Below are positions 33,306 to 41,765 of a DNA stretch of 46,312 nt, piece by piece. The notes under the pieces were generated by a model that saw only the letters and a program-made list of their open reading frames with translations, made no database searches and had not been told where the DNA came from. Source of the stretch: Chloroflexota bacterium (GTDB taxonomy: Bacteria; Chloroflexota; Anaerolineae; Aggregatilineales; Phototrophicaceae); NCBI GenBank assembly GCA_013388735.1, contig JACAES010000017.1, positions 1-46,312 on the forward strand. The letters run 5' to 3'. The translations under genes were made by a program, and so were the position numbers. Within the stretch, counting starts at the first letter, position 1, and every line of letters starts with the position of its first letter.

Positions 33306-34016
33306 TTAGAACCGGCTGTTGGTGGGCATCCGGTAGCCCTGGCCTGGCACAGTGACAATATAAGTTGGGTGACGCGGATTCTGCTCGATTTTTTGCCTCA
33401 AGCGGGAGATGTTGACGCGCAGGACGGAATAGTCGCCTTCGTACTGTTCCCCCCAAACGACTCGCAGCAGTTCGTCGTGGGTGACGACCTGTCCGGCTTT
33501 ACGCATAATCGTCACCAGCAGGCCGTATTCGATGGGCGTCAGATGAAGCCGCTGGCCGCGGATGAAAGCCTGGCGGCGCGGGATGTCCAGCTCAAGCTGG
33601 CGCACGACCAGTTTGGTTTCTGGCTGCGGCGTCCAGTCAATCCGGCGCAGCAGCGCCGCCACGCGGGCGACCAGTTCTTCCGGCGAGAAGGGTTTCGCCA
33701 TATAGTCATCGGCACCCGCTTCCAGGGCGATGACTTTATCGCGTTCCCGACCATAGCCGCTCAGGACGATCATCGGTAAAAAAGACTGTGAACGAACCTG
33801 CTTCAATACTTCCAAACCGTGAATATCAGGTAAGTTTAGGTCGAGCAGCACGAGGTCAGGGGAACAGCTGGCGATCTGCGTCAAAGCGAGATCGCCCCGA
33901 TCAACAGCGACGGTCAGGTAGCCGGCTTCATTCAGCAGGGTGGAAACCACCTCCGCTGTGTCTTCGTCATCTTCGACAATGAGAATATGCCTGTTTTCGG
34001 TTTGTGACATCACCAT
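33306..34016 (-). CDS. OmpR/PhoB-family response regulator
   Basis: The 236 residues have a receiver domain (about 10-125) with the acidic cluster E15-D16-D17 in LIVEDDEDTAEV. The phosphorylation site is D59 in LVLLDLNLPD, and the conserved Lys is in DYMAKPFSPEEL. A winged-helix DNA-binding domain (about 140-232) shows LTPIEYGLLVTIMRKAGQVV, VWGEQYEG, VNISRLRQKIE and a GQGYRM wing. The order resembles KdpE/PhoP-type regulators. No kinase gene is adjacent; the nearest is at 24684. ATGs at 34016 and 34010 are both possible; GAGAG lies eight bases before the first. Confidence 0.93.
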   Translation of the reverse strand: MVMSQTENRHILIVEDDEDTAEVVSTLLNEAGYLTVAVDRGDLALTQIASCSPDLVLLDLNLPDIHGLEVLKQVRSQSFLPMIVLSGYGRERDKVIALEAGADDYMAKPFSPEELVARVAALLRRIDWTPQPETKLVVRQLELDIPRRQAFIRGQRLHLTPIEYGLLVTIMRKAGQVVTHDELLRVVWGEQYEGDYSVLRVNISRLRQKIEQNPRHPTYIVTVPGQGYRMPTNSRF

Positions 34017-34040
34017 AGCGGTTCTCTCGCCGTTACGAAT

Positions 34041-34068
34041 TCCATACCCTAGCCTAACGGCTTCTCAA
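34041..34068 (-). promoter_or_regulatory. Promoter of the response regulator
   Basis: On the minus strand TTGAGA (34063-34068), a 16-base spacer and TATGGA (34041-34046). The spacing is slightly short, so the call is moderate. Confidence 0.45.
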
Positions 34069-34161
34069 CACTTAACCGTAATCATATCCCATTTCGATAT
34101 AGACTGGCAATAAAAAGCACCAGCAATTCGTCCTGTTGGGCTGAATGGATAATCGGCCATT

Positions 34162-34192
34162 AAACAAAAACGCATACCCTTAAGATATGCGT
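34162..34192 (-). terminator. Intrinsic terminator of tRNA-Val
   Basis: On the minus strand ACGCATATC pairs with GGTATGCGT (nine pairs, one G-U) around TTAAG and runs into TTTTTGTTT. It begins 11 bases after the end of the tRNA. Confidence 0.85.
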
Positions 34193-34203
34193 CGGCTGTT
34201 TTG

Positions 34204-34278
34204 TGGGCGGTACAGGGCTCGAACCTGTGAAACCTCCTGAATGTAAGTCAGGCGCTCTGCCAACTGAGCTAACCGCCC
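34204..34278 (-). tRNA. tRNA-Val (anticodon UAC)
   Basis: On the minus strand a full cloverleaf can be drawn: acceptor GGGCGGT/ACCGCCC, D-arm GCTC/GAGC with AGTTGGCA loop, anticodon stem CCTGA/TCAGG and T-stem ACAGG/CCTGT with loop TTCGAGC. The anticodon loop CTTACAT gives anticodon TAC, reading GUA and GUG valine codons. The discriminator is A at 34204. The 3' CCA is not encoded (CAA follows), so it must be added by the CCA enzyme. The variable region is seven bases, longer than the usual four or five. It has its own promoter and terminator. Confidence 0.95.
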
Positions 34279-34288
34279 TCACATCCTT

Positions 34289-34317
34289 AGTCTACCTGAA
34301 TCGCCGCCTTTTTTCAA
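34289..34317 (-). promoter_or_regulatory. Promoter of tRNA-Val
   Basis: On the minus strand TTGAAA (34312-34317), a 17-base spacer and TAGACT (34289-34294), ten bases before the mature tRNA start. Confidence 0.7.
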
Positions 34318-34386
34318 TCCCGGCGCAGATGCGAATCGAGCCAGAAAGGCGAAACGACCATTAATAGACGTTCAAGCCGCCGCTGT

Positions 34387-34419
34387 GCAAAGATAATGTT
34401 CAGTTAATATCGGTTTAAT
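34387..34419 (+). promoter_or_regulatory. Three 11-base-spaced TAAT elements upstream of the 5'-nucleotidase
   Basis: ATAAT (34393-34397), TTAAT (34404-34408) and TTAAT (34415-34419) repeat at exactly 11-base intervals. On the other strand the last two read TTAAAC and TTAACT. The periodicity resembles direct-repeat sites of PhoP/PhoB-type regulators. Identity as a Pho box is an inference. Confidence 0.35.
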
Positions 34420-34427
34420 CCTTTGCT

Positions 34428-34453
34428 GCTATCGTCCTGCCTTATGCGATAGC
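34428..34453 (+). promoter_or_regulatory. Leader inverted repeat before the 5'-nucleotidase
   Basis: GCTATCG (34428-34434) pairs perfectly with CGATAGC (34447-34453) around a 12-base loop, ending just before the AAAAAGGAG ribosome-binding site. No T-run follows. It may be an operator or affect translation. Confidence 0.4.
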
Positions 34454-34473
34454 TGAGAAAAAGGAGTTTTTGA

Positions 34474-36108
34474 ATGCTTCGTAAACTGTCTGTTCTGGTT
34501 GTCCTGATCGTTACCGTCGCGGTGTTCGGCGTGTCGTCGGCTCAGGATACGTACACCCTGACGATTATGCACACGAACGACACCCATTCGTATCATGAAG
34601 CAGATGCCGACGGCAACGGCGGCGTGGCGATTATGAAAACAGTCGTGGATCAGATTCGCGCCGAAGCGGCCAACTCGCTGCTGCTGGATGCCGGCGACCG
34701 CTTTACCGGGACGCTGTTCCACTCGCAGCACCTCGGCATGGATAACGCCCAGGTGATGAACCTGCTGGGCTTTGATGCCATGACGCTTGGCAATCATGAG
34801 TTTGACAACGGCGAACAGGTGTTGGCCGATTTTATTTCGACGCTCAATTTCCCGGTTGTGTCGGCCAACATTTACGTGGCTGAAGCCTCGCCGCTGGCGG
34901 GCAAAATCCTGCCATCGGTGGTGCTGGATGTGAACGGCCAGCAGATCGGCGTAATCGGCCTCACGACGCCGGAAACGCGCTTCCTGGCGCGCGTGGGCGA
35001 AAACGTCACCTTTGGCGAAGATGTCGCGGCGGTGGTTCAGGAAAACGTGGATGCGCTGACGGCGCAGGGCATTAACAAGATCATCCTGCTGGCGCACCTG
35101 TCCTATCAATTGGAGCAGGAACTTGCGGCGCAGGTCAGCGGCGTGGACGTGATGCTCGGCGCGGACAGCGAGACGTTCCTCAGCAATGTTTTTGCTGTAG
35201 CGGGTGGTCGTTATACGACAGTGGTTGAAGGGCCGTACCCGACGGTCGTTCAGAGCGCCAGCGACGAACCGGTGCTGATTGTTCAGGCTTTCCGTCACAA
35301 TCGCTACCTGGGCCGCCTGGATGTGACCTTTGATGCCAACGGTATTGCGGCACGCTGGAGCGGCGACGCAATCCTGATGTCGCGTTACATCGCGCCGAAT
35401 GCTGAGATGCAGGCATTGGTGTCCGAACTGGCCGCGCCGCTGGAAGAACTGAAAGCCCAGATCATTGGGCAGACCGGCGTGTACCTGAGCGGCGACCGCG
35501 ACGAATGCCGCTCGGTTGAGTGCAACATGGGCAACATGATCGCCGACGCGATCCGTTTTGATACCGGCGTTCAGATCGCCATCATGAACGGCGGCGGCAT
35601 CCGCGCCAGCATTCCCGTTGCCACCGACCGCCCTGAAGACCTGACTCTGCCGGAGCCGCTGGACGTGACGGTTGGTGACATTCTGACCGTGCTGCCTTTC
35701 CGCAACCGTGTTTCGACGTTTGAACTGAGTGGTGCGGACGTAATCGCGGCGCTGGAAAACGGCGTGGCGCGCGTTGGCTCTGACAGCGGCACGGGGCGCT
35801 TCCCGCAGGTTTCGGGTATGCGGTACACCTGGGATGGCAGCAAGCCGGTCGGCGAACGCATCATCAGCGTGGAAGTGTTAAATGCCGATGGCAGCTACAG
35901 CCCGATTGACCCAGCAGCCGTCTATACGGTGGCCGCCAACGACTTTATGCGTGCCGGCGGCGACGAATACACCATGTTCCGCGATAACGCCATCAATGCA
36001 CGTGACGACGGCAAGGAACTGGACGTGGTTGTGATTGAGTACATCCGCGCGAACAGCCCGGTGATGCCGCAGGTTGAGGGACGCATTATCCGCGTGGACG
36101 CGCAGTAA
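34474..36108 (+). CDS. Secreted 5'-nucleotidase/2',3'-cyclic phosphodiesterase family protein
   Basis: The family hydrolyses extracellular nucleotides to nucleosides and phosphate. A signal peptide (about 1-23, ending VSSAQ) precedes the metallophosphoesterase domain. Metal ligands are in HTNDTH (D36, H38), LDAGD (D75), GNHEF (N107) and LLAHLS (H208). The next motif, normally GGHSH or GGHSQ, is GADSE (229-233). The C-terminal nucleotide-binding domain has NMIADAIRFDTG, IMNGGGIRASIP and VLPFRNRVSTFELSG, ending VEGRIIRVDAQ. The 544 residues are the normal length. AAAGGAG precedes the ATG and a terminator follows. It is probably periplasmic or surface-exposed and serves phosphate or nucleoside scavenging. 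Confidence 0.9.
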   Translation: MLRKLSVLVVLIVTVAVFGVSSAQDTYTLTIMHTNDTHSYHEADADGNGGVAIMKTVVDQIRAEAANSLLLDAGDRFTGTLFHSQHLGMDNAQVMNLLGFDAMTLGNHEFDNGEQVLADFISTLNFPVVSANIYVAEASPLAGKILPSVVLDVNGQQIGVIGLTTPETRFLARVGENVTFGEDVAAVVQENVDALTAQGINKIILLAHLSYQLEQELAAQVSGVDVMLGADSETFLSNVFAVAGGRYTTVVEGPYPTVVQSASDEPVLIVQAFRHNRYLGRLDVTFDANGIAARWSGDAILMSRYIAPNAEMQALVSELAAPLEELKAQIIGQTGVYLSGDRDECRSVECNMGNMIADAIRFDTGVQIAIMNGGGIRASIPVATDRPEDLTLPEPLDVTVGDILTVLPFRNRVSTFELSGADVIAALENGVARVGSDSGTGRFPQVSGMRYTWDGSKPVGERIISVEVLNADGSYSPIDPAAVYTVAANDFMRAGGDEYTMFRDNAINARDDGKELDVVVIEYIRANSPVMPQVEGRIIRVDAQ

Positions 36109-36137
36109 AATTCTGCCCTGCAACAGTCTGAACGAAA

Positions 36138-36180
36138 ATACCGCCCGGCACTCATCAACAAATGTCGGGCGGTATCGTTT
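36138..36180 (+). terminator. Terminator of the 5'-nucleotidase gene
   Basis: ATACCGCCCGGCA (36138-36150) pairs with TGTCGGGCGGTAT (36163-36175) with one mismatch around a 12-base loop, followed by CGTTT. Confidence 0.75.
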
Positions 36181-36227
36181 CCAGGGCAATTGCTTGAAGA
36201 TACTGCGTCTCAGTCAGCAGACTTTTG

Positions 36228-36393
36228 CCCTTTGACCCCACCCCCAAACCCCCTCGCACTCAGGGGACAAAAGTCCCCATTCGGCTCGCCGAATTCGGAG
36301 CGGGGGCTTAATCGCACCAGCAGCAAAGTCTCCCCTGAATTCGGGGGAGATGTAGAGGGGGTCCAGCGGTCAGCACGATCGTGTTGGCTGACC
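36228..36393. repeat. Multi-hairpin intergenic repeat element
   Basis: This gene-free stretch is C-rich then G-rich, bounded by GACCCC (36234) and GGGGGTC (36357-36363). It holds several palindromes: GGGGAC-AAAA-GTCCCC (36263-36278), CCGAATTCGG (36289-36298) and TCTCCCC-TGAATTCG-GGGGAGA (36329-36350). After the element, GGTCAGC (36368-36374) pairs with GCTGACC (36387-36393). The runs of CCCC after ACC/AAA resemble dispersed REP-like intergenic repeats known from Chloroflexota and cyanobacteria. No second copy was seen in the window. It lies between convergent genes, so it may also help end transcription. Confidence 0.6.
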
Positions 36394-36460
36394 CATAAGT
36401 TTTGAAGCGATTACCCTGGTATCGTTTCGAGGTGATGGCCGGTATCGTTCGGCACTCGCT

Positions 36461-37015
36461 CTACAGGCGGGGCGGTGTGACGCCAGTCTGCCCCTGGTAT
36501 TTGCCCTTTTTGTCGGCGTAGGAGATTTCGCATTCCTCGTCCGCCTCGAAAAACAACACCTGCGCGATGCCTTCGTTGGCGTAAATCTTGGCCGGCAGGG
36601 GGGTGGTATTGCTGATTTCCAGCGTCACGAAACCTTCCCAGGACGGCTCGAAGGGGGTTATGTTCACTATCAGGCCGCATCGGGCATACGTGCTTTTACC
36701 GACACAGATGGTTAATACGTTACGCGGTATTCTGAAGTATTCCATCGAGCGTGCCAGCACAAACGAGTTGGGCGGGATGATGCAGACCGCACCCTTAAAA
36801 TCCACGAAAGACTGTGGGGAAAAACTCTTGGGGTCTACGACAGCCGAGTAAACATTGGTGAAGATTTTGAACTCATCGGCTACACGCATGTCGTATCCAT
36901 AACTCGATACGCCGTAGCTGATGACGCCATCGCGCACCTGGTTTTCGGCAAATGGTTCGATCATGCCATGTTCCAGCGCCATCCGGCGAATCCAGTGGTC
37001 AGGTTTTAATCCCAT
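36461..37015 (-). CDS. dcd: dCTP deaminase
   Basis: Dcd converts dCTP to dUTP on the route to dTTP; some homologues also cleave to dUMP. The 184 residues match the trimeric Dcd/DUT fold, with [37 protein letters not shown], the catalytic region [20 protein letters not shown] and [18 protein letters not shown]. The C-terminal [12 protein letters not shown] covers the active site. AAGGGGAAG precedes the ATG. It is the last gene of the minus-strand series polA-argS-dcd. Confidence 0.96.
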   Translation of the reverse strand: MGLKPDHWIRRMALEHGMIEPFAENQVRDGVISYGVSSYGYDMRVADEFKIFTNVYSAVVDPKSFSPQSFVDFKGAVCIIPPNSFVLARSMEYFRIPRNVLTICVGKSTYARCGLIVNITPFEPSWEGFVTLEISNTTPLPAKIYANEGIAQVLFFEADEECEISYADKKGKYQGQTGVTPPRL

Positions 37016-37082
37016 GTTCTTCCCCTTGAGAATAACGAATCAACTCGTCGGGGTAGGTTTCTAAACCCGCCCCGGCTGGCAA

Positions 37083-38828
37083 TCACATTCTCTCCGGCGC
37101 GGACATGCCCATCAGGGTCAGCACGCGCTTAAAAACGACCTGGGCGGCGCGGTAAAAACGCAGACGCGCTTTCGCCAGTTCCGGCGGCACGTCGCCGTGC
37201 AGGGCGCGCACGTTATCGTAAATCGGGTGAAACAGGCTCGCCAGCTCCCCGGCGTAAAAGGCAATGCGGTGCGGCTCGAAGGTCTGCGCCGAAAGCGCGA
37301 TGACCTCGCCCAGTTCCAGCGCCTTGCGGATAAAACGCAGTTCATCCGCGCCCAGCAGGCTCACGTCTGCGCCGTCGTCGGTCAGACCACGCGCCTCGGC
37401 CTCGCGGAAGATTCCGGCGCAGCGCACATGTGCGTTCTGGATGTAATAAACCGGGTTTTCGTTGCTTTGTTTGACGGCCAGGTCGAGATCAAAATTCAGG
37501 TGCGAATCCGGGCTGCGCGCCAGCAGCATGTAACGCACCACGTTGGCGCCGGTCTGGTCAATCAGGTCATCCAGCGTATCGTAATCGCCGCGCCGCGTAC
37601 TCATGCGAACTTCTTTGCCGTCGCGGATCATGCGCACCAGTTGGATCAGGATGACGTGGATTTTTGAGGCGTCCAGGCCGAGCGCCTGAATCCCGTACTT
37701 GACGACCCGGTGCTGCGTGCCGTGATCGGCACCCAGGACATTGATGAGCAGATCGAAGCCGCGATCAATCTTGTCCTTGTGGTAGGCGATGTCCGGCAGG
37801 GTGTAGGTCGGCGAGCCGTCGCTTTTGACCAGCACGCGGTCTTTTTCGTCGCCGAAGGTTGTGCTTCTGAACCAGGTCGCTTCGCCTTTGCCGGTTTCCT
37901 CTTCATCAGGGTCGCCATTGGTGGCGCTTTCGGGCCGGACAGCCTGGTAAACATGGCCGCGTTCCCGGAGATCGTCCAGCGTATCCCAGACGGCGCCGGA
38001 TTCGTACAGGCTGTTTTCGTTGAAGAAGATGTCGTGCCGGATATTCACCCGTTCAAGCGTGGCACGGATGACATCAAACATGCGGCGTTCGGCATATTCC
38101 TTAAACGGCTTCCAGTCCGCGCCGGCAAGCGAGTCGCCGTTGTCAGCCACCAGATCGCGCGCGAAATCCTTTAAGTATTCGCCCTGGTAAAAGTCCTGCT
38201 CCGGGATTTCGACCGGCTGCCCCAGGGCTTCGAGGTAACGAATCCGCAGGCTGTTGCCCAGGTCAATCATCTGCTTGCCGGCATTGTTGAAGTAATACTC
38301 GCGCTGGACGGTATAACCTGCCGCTTCCAGCAGGCGCGCCATCGTATCACCGACCATCGCGCCCCGGCTGCGCCCGACGTGCAGCGGGCCGGTGGGGTTG
38401 GCGCTGACGAATTCGACCTGCGCCCGTTTGCCTGCGCCCAGATCAAGCTGGAACAGGGCATCGCCCTCGCTGATGATCTGTTCGATCTGTGTCTTGAGCC
38501 AGTTTTCATCCAGGCGGAAGTTGATAAAACCCGGTTTGACGACTTCTACCGCACCGACAAAATCGGCTGCGGGCAGGTGTTTAGCGATGATACCGGCGAT
38601 GTCAAACGGGTTCATGCCGGCGGGTTTCGCCAGCTGCAAGGCGACCGCCGCCGCATAGTCGCCCTGGTCGCTGCGTTTGGGCGGGCGAATCTCAATGAGC
38701 GGAATGTCAAAAAGGGGTAATTCTCCGGCGGCCTGGGCGCTGTGGATGGCGCTTTCGACCAGCCGGGCGTGTGCGTCCGACAAGAGTTTCACGTTGGCGG
38801 GTCCTGTTGTTGGTTCAAAACGAGTCAT
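37083..38828 (-). CDS. argS: Arginyl-tRNA synthetase
   Basis: The enzyme charges tRNA-Arg. The 581 residues show an N-terminal additional domain (about 20-110) typical of ArgRS, then VEFVSANPTGPLHVGRSRG with the HIGH-type motif HVGR (150-153). YYFNNAGKQM, DGSPTYTLPDIAYH and a KMSKS-type loop VRMSTRRGDYDTLDD follow. The C-terminal helical DALR anticodon domain ends at ERM. The residue usually Lys at the second KMSKS position is Arg here (MSTRRG), a common ArgRS variant. It follows polA after 73 bases and precedes dcd by 67. Confidence 0.97.
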   Translation of the reverse strand: MTRFEPTTGPANVKLLSDAHARLVESAIHSAQAAGELPLFDIPLIEIRPPKRSDQGDYAAAVALQLAKPAGMNPFDIAGIIAKHLPAADFVGAVEVVKPGFINFRLDENWLKTQIEQIISEGDALFQLDLGAGKRAQVEFVSANPTGPLHVGRSRGAMVGDTMARLLEAAGYTVQREYYFNNAGKQMIDLGNSLRIRYLEALGQPVEIPEQDFYQGEYLKDFARDLVADNGDSLAGADWKPFKEYAERRMFDVIRATLERVNIRHDIFFNENSLYESGAVWDTLDDLRERGHVYQAVRPESATNGDPDEEETGKGEATWFRSTTFGDEKDRVLVKSDGSPTYTLPDIAYHKDKIDRGFDLLINVLGADHGTQHRVVKYGIQALGLDASKIHVILIQLVRMIRDGKEVRMSTRRGDYDTLDDLIDQTGANVVRYMLLARSPDSHLNFDLDLAVKQSNENPVYYIQNAHVRCAGIFREAEARGLTDDGADVSLLGADELRFIRKALELGEVIALSAQTFEPHRIAFYAGELASLFHPIYDNVRALHGDVPPELAKARLRFYRAAQVVFKRVLTLMGMSAPERM

Positions 38829-38901
38829 CCCGGCGCCGATAGCTGCCGGTCAGCAGGCATTTTAGCAGATGGCGGCGGGATGAACCAGTGACGGTGAACG
38901 C

Positions 38902-41670
38902 TCAAACAGGCTCCATATCCCGCCAGTTGAGGCCGACCTGAGCATTCGCCCGCAAGGGGGCGTCCAGCGTATAGGCCGCTTCCATTGTCTGCACGACCAG
39001 GGCGGCGGTCGCGTCGAGTTCGTCATCCGGGACTTCCAGGACGAGTTCATCATGCACTTGCAGGATGATCTGGGCGCTCAGGCGGCGGCGCTGGAGTTCC
39101 GCATACAGGTCAATCATGGCGCGTTTGATGATGTCGGCGGCGCTGCCCTGGATCGGGAAGTTGATGGCGACCCGTTCGTAAGCCTGGATGGTCTGCCGGT
39201 TGGCCGTGATACCGCCGAAAAGGACGGGAAACGCACGGCGGCGGTGAAACAGGGTTTCCAGCCCTTCCGGGGTGTGGGCGCGCTGTTTGGTCTGTTCCAG
39301 ATAGCGTAAAACGCCGGGCATCCGGGCGAAGTACCGCTGGATAAAACGTTCAGCCTCGGTGAACGACAGGCTGCTTTCGCGCGCCAGGCGGTGCGCGCCC
39401 ATGCCGTACATCAGGCCGAAGTTGATGCGCTTGGCAAAACTGCGCTGTTCGTAGGAAACCTGATCGAGCGGAATATCATAGATGGCTGCCGCCGTCGCGG
39501 CATGAATATCCTGCCCCTGGGCGAAGGCATCCAGCAGGGTACGATCCTGACTGACGTGCGCCAGGATGCGCAGTTCGATCTGGCTGTAGTCGGCAGAAAG
39601 CAGCTTAAAGCCCGGCGGGGCGACGAAGGCGCGCCGTACTTTGCGTCCTTCGTCGGTGCGGATGGGGATGTTTTGCAGGTTCGGACTGCTGCTGCTCAGG
39701 CGTCCGGTGGAGGTTCCGGTCTGGTTGTAGCTGGTGTGGACGCGCCCGGTATGCGGGTTAATCAGCGCGGGCAGGGCGTCTACATAAGTGCCTTTCAGCT
39801 TGGTGATTTCCCGGTACTCCAGGATTTTTTCGATGATGGGATGCTGGCCGCGCAGGCTTTCCAGCACGTCGGCGGCGGTGGACTGGCCGTGTGTCGTCTT
39901 GCGCGCTTCCGGGGCGCGCAGTCCCAGTTTGCCGAACAGCACGTCGTTAAGCTGCTTGGGGCTGTTGATGTTAAATACGCCGTAGCCGCCGCTGAGGGCA
40001 TAAATTTCGTTTTCCAGGGTGGCTAAACGGGCGGCCAGTTCTTCGCTCAGGCTTCGCAGGTGCGCCACGTCCAGCGCGACACCGGCGCGCTCGATGGCGG
40101 CGATGACTGGAATCAGTGGCATTTCGAGTTCATCGTACAGCGCCGTGAGCTGCATTTCGTCCAACTTCGGACGCAGGTGGCCGGCCAGCCGATGGGTGAT
40201 GGCGGCGTCGGCGGCGGCATACGGCGCGGCACGTTCGACGGCTACTTTATCCATTGTGATCTGTTTTTTGCCTCTGCCGATCAACTCACCGATGTCGGTC
40301 ATGTGGACGTTCAAATCCTGGCGGGCGAGGTTCTTCAGTCCCAGGAACTTACTTTCGGGGTCGCGCAGCCATTCGGCGATCATCGTATCGAAGGTGATGG
40401 GCGATACATCCAGCCCGTACCGTTGCAGCATGACCAGATCGTAGCTGGCGTTATGAGCATATTTAGCGATATGGGGGTTGGTCAGCGGCGGGCGCAGCGC
40501 GTTCAGGACGGTTTGCAGGGCAAGCTGCCGGCCTTCCTGGTGGCCGACCGGGATGTAATAGCCGGCGTCACCGCCGACCGCCAGCGCGATACCGACCAGT
40601 TCGGCGGCCATCTGATCGGTGCCGGTAGTTTCGGTGTCGAAGGCGATGGCCTGGGCAGCATTTAAGATTTCGACCAGGGCGTCCAGCCCAGCCTGGTCAC
40701 GGACGATAATGGTTTCCGCAATGGGCGGCGCGTCGTCTGCCGGGGGTGGGGGGGCTTCCGGGCTGATGGCGAACAGAGGAAGCTGCTCCATCTGTTGCAG
40801 TTGGGGCAGGCGGTCGCGCAGGCTGCGAAATTCGAGTTCGGCGAATAACGAATCCACCTGCCGGGCATCGAAGTCGTGGGCAGTGCAGGCTTTGATGTTC
40901 AGCGTGATTGGCACATCGCGTTTGATGGCGGCGAGGCGCCGGCTCAAAAAGGCCATCTCGCGGCCATCGGCCAGCTTTTGCCCCAGCGCGCCTTTGATTT
41001 CCGGCAGATGTTCGTAGACCTGTTCCAGCGAACCGTAGTCCTGGAGCAGTTTGAGCGCCGTTTTTTCACCCACGCCTTTGACGCCGGGGATATTGTCGGA
41101 CGGATCACCCATCAGGGCTTTGAGGTCTACAAGCTGGTGCGGCTTCAGGCCGTATTCCTCGCGGAAGCGCGCCGGGTCATAGATGGCATCGTTCACGCCG
41201 CGTTTGGGAAAAAAGAGTTTAAGCGACACCCGCTCAGTCAGCAGCTGCAGCATATCGCGGTCGCCGGTGACGATCCGCACGTTGAGGTTCTGCGCCTCGG
41301 CCTGGGCAGCCGTCGTGCCGATTACATCGTCGGCCTCATAACCGTCGAGGGCTAAAATGGGAATGTTAAAAGCCTGGACAAGCTGTTCAATTCGCATAAG
41401 CTGGTGCGCCAGGTCGTCCGGCATTTTCTCGCGCGTGCCTTTGTAGTCGGGGAATAGATCGTCGCGCCCGCTTAAACCGCGATCAAAACTGACGGCGATA
41501 TAATCCGGTTTGTCTTTCTGGAAAATATCCAGCAGCGCGCGGGCAAAGCCGAAGGTCGCATTGGTCGGCTCGCCGCTGCTGGTGCTGAAGCCGGTGGTTT
41601 GCAGGGCGAAAAAGTGCCGGTAAGCGACCGCGTGGCCGTCTATCAGATAAAACATGGGACGCGCAGGCAT
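38902..41670 (-). CDS. polA: DNA polymerase I
   Basis: The enzyme fills gaps and removes RNA primers. The 922 residues contain all three domains. The 5' nuclease (1-290) has FYLIDGHAVAYR, DGYEADDVIGT, VTGDRDMLQL and GDPSDNIPGVKGVGEKTA. An apparently active 3'-5' exonuclease has FDTETTG (D345, E347), HNASYD and YAAADAAITHRL. The polymerase has ADYSQIELRILAH, KRINFGLMYGMGAHRL and VHDELVLEVPD. Retention of the proofreading acidic residues contrasts with Taq polymerase. AAGGGA precedes the ATG. argS follows. Confidence 0.98.
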   Translation of the reverse strand: MPARPMFYLIDGHAVAYRHFFALQTTGFSTSSGEPTNATFGFARALLDIFQKDKPDYIAVSFDRGLSGRDDLFPDYKGTREKMPDDLAHQLMRIEQLVQAFNIPILALDGYEADDVIGTTAAQAEAQNLNVRIVTGDRDMLQLLTERVSLKLFFPKRGVNDAIYDPARFREEYGLKPHQLVDLKALMGDPSDNIPGVKGVGEKTALKLLQDYGSLEQVYEHLPEIKGALGQKLADGREMAFLSRRLAAIKRDVPITLNIKACTAHDFDARQVDSLFAELEFRSLRDRLPQLQQMEQLPLFAISPEAPPPPADDAPPIAETIIVRDQAGLDALVEILNAAQAIAFDTETTGTDQMAAELVGIALAVGGDAGYYIPVGHQEGRQLALQTVLNALRPPLTNPHIAKYAHNASYDLVMLQRYGLDVSPITFDTMIAEWLRDPESKFLGLKNLARQDLNVHMTDIGELIGRGKKQITMDKVAVERAAPYAAADAAITHRLAGHLRPKLDEMQLTALYDELEMPLIPVIAAIERAGVALDVAHLRSLSEELAARLATLENEIYALSGGYGVFNINSPKQLNDVLFGKLGLRAPEARKTTHGQSTAADVLESLRGQHPIIEKILEYREITKLKGTYVDALPALINPHTGRVHTSYNQTGTSTGRLSSSSPNLQNIPIRTDEGRKVRRAFVAPPGFKLLSADYSQIELRILAHVSQDRTLLDAFAQGQDIHAATAAAIYDIPLDQVSYEQRSFAKRINFGLMYGMGAHRLARESSLSFTEAERFIQRYFARMPGVLRYLEQTKQRAHTPEGLETLFHRRRAFPVLFGGITANRQTIQAYERVAINFPIQGSAADIIKRAMIDLYAELQRRRLSAQIILQVHDELVLEVPDDELDATAALVVQTMEAAYTLDAPLRANAQVGLNWRDMEPV

Positions 41671-41708
41671 TAAAAGTCCCTTCGGCTGTAGTTGAACATT
41701 TGTGCTTG

Positions 41709-41737
41709 ATTATAGCCGGAGCAAGATGAATAGGAAA
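41709..41737 (-). promoter_or_regulatory. Promoter of polA
   Basis: On the minus strand a perfect TATAAT (41709-41714) lies 38 bases before the ATG. The -35 is poor (TTTCCT, 41732-41737). Confidence 0.5.
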
Positions 41738-41765
41738 GCGGGCAGTGGCGGGCCAAAACGGCCTT

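Noticed and set aside
33218..33358. N-terminal extension of the methyltransferase
   Set aside because: It overlaps the promoter and the end of the response regulator gene. The ATG at 33217 has a good ribosome-binding site and gives a standard domain start.
41715..41765. GGCC-AAAAC-GGCC hairpin between the fusion gene and polA
   Set aside because: The stem is short with no T-run on either strand, so a terminator cannot be supported.
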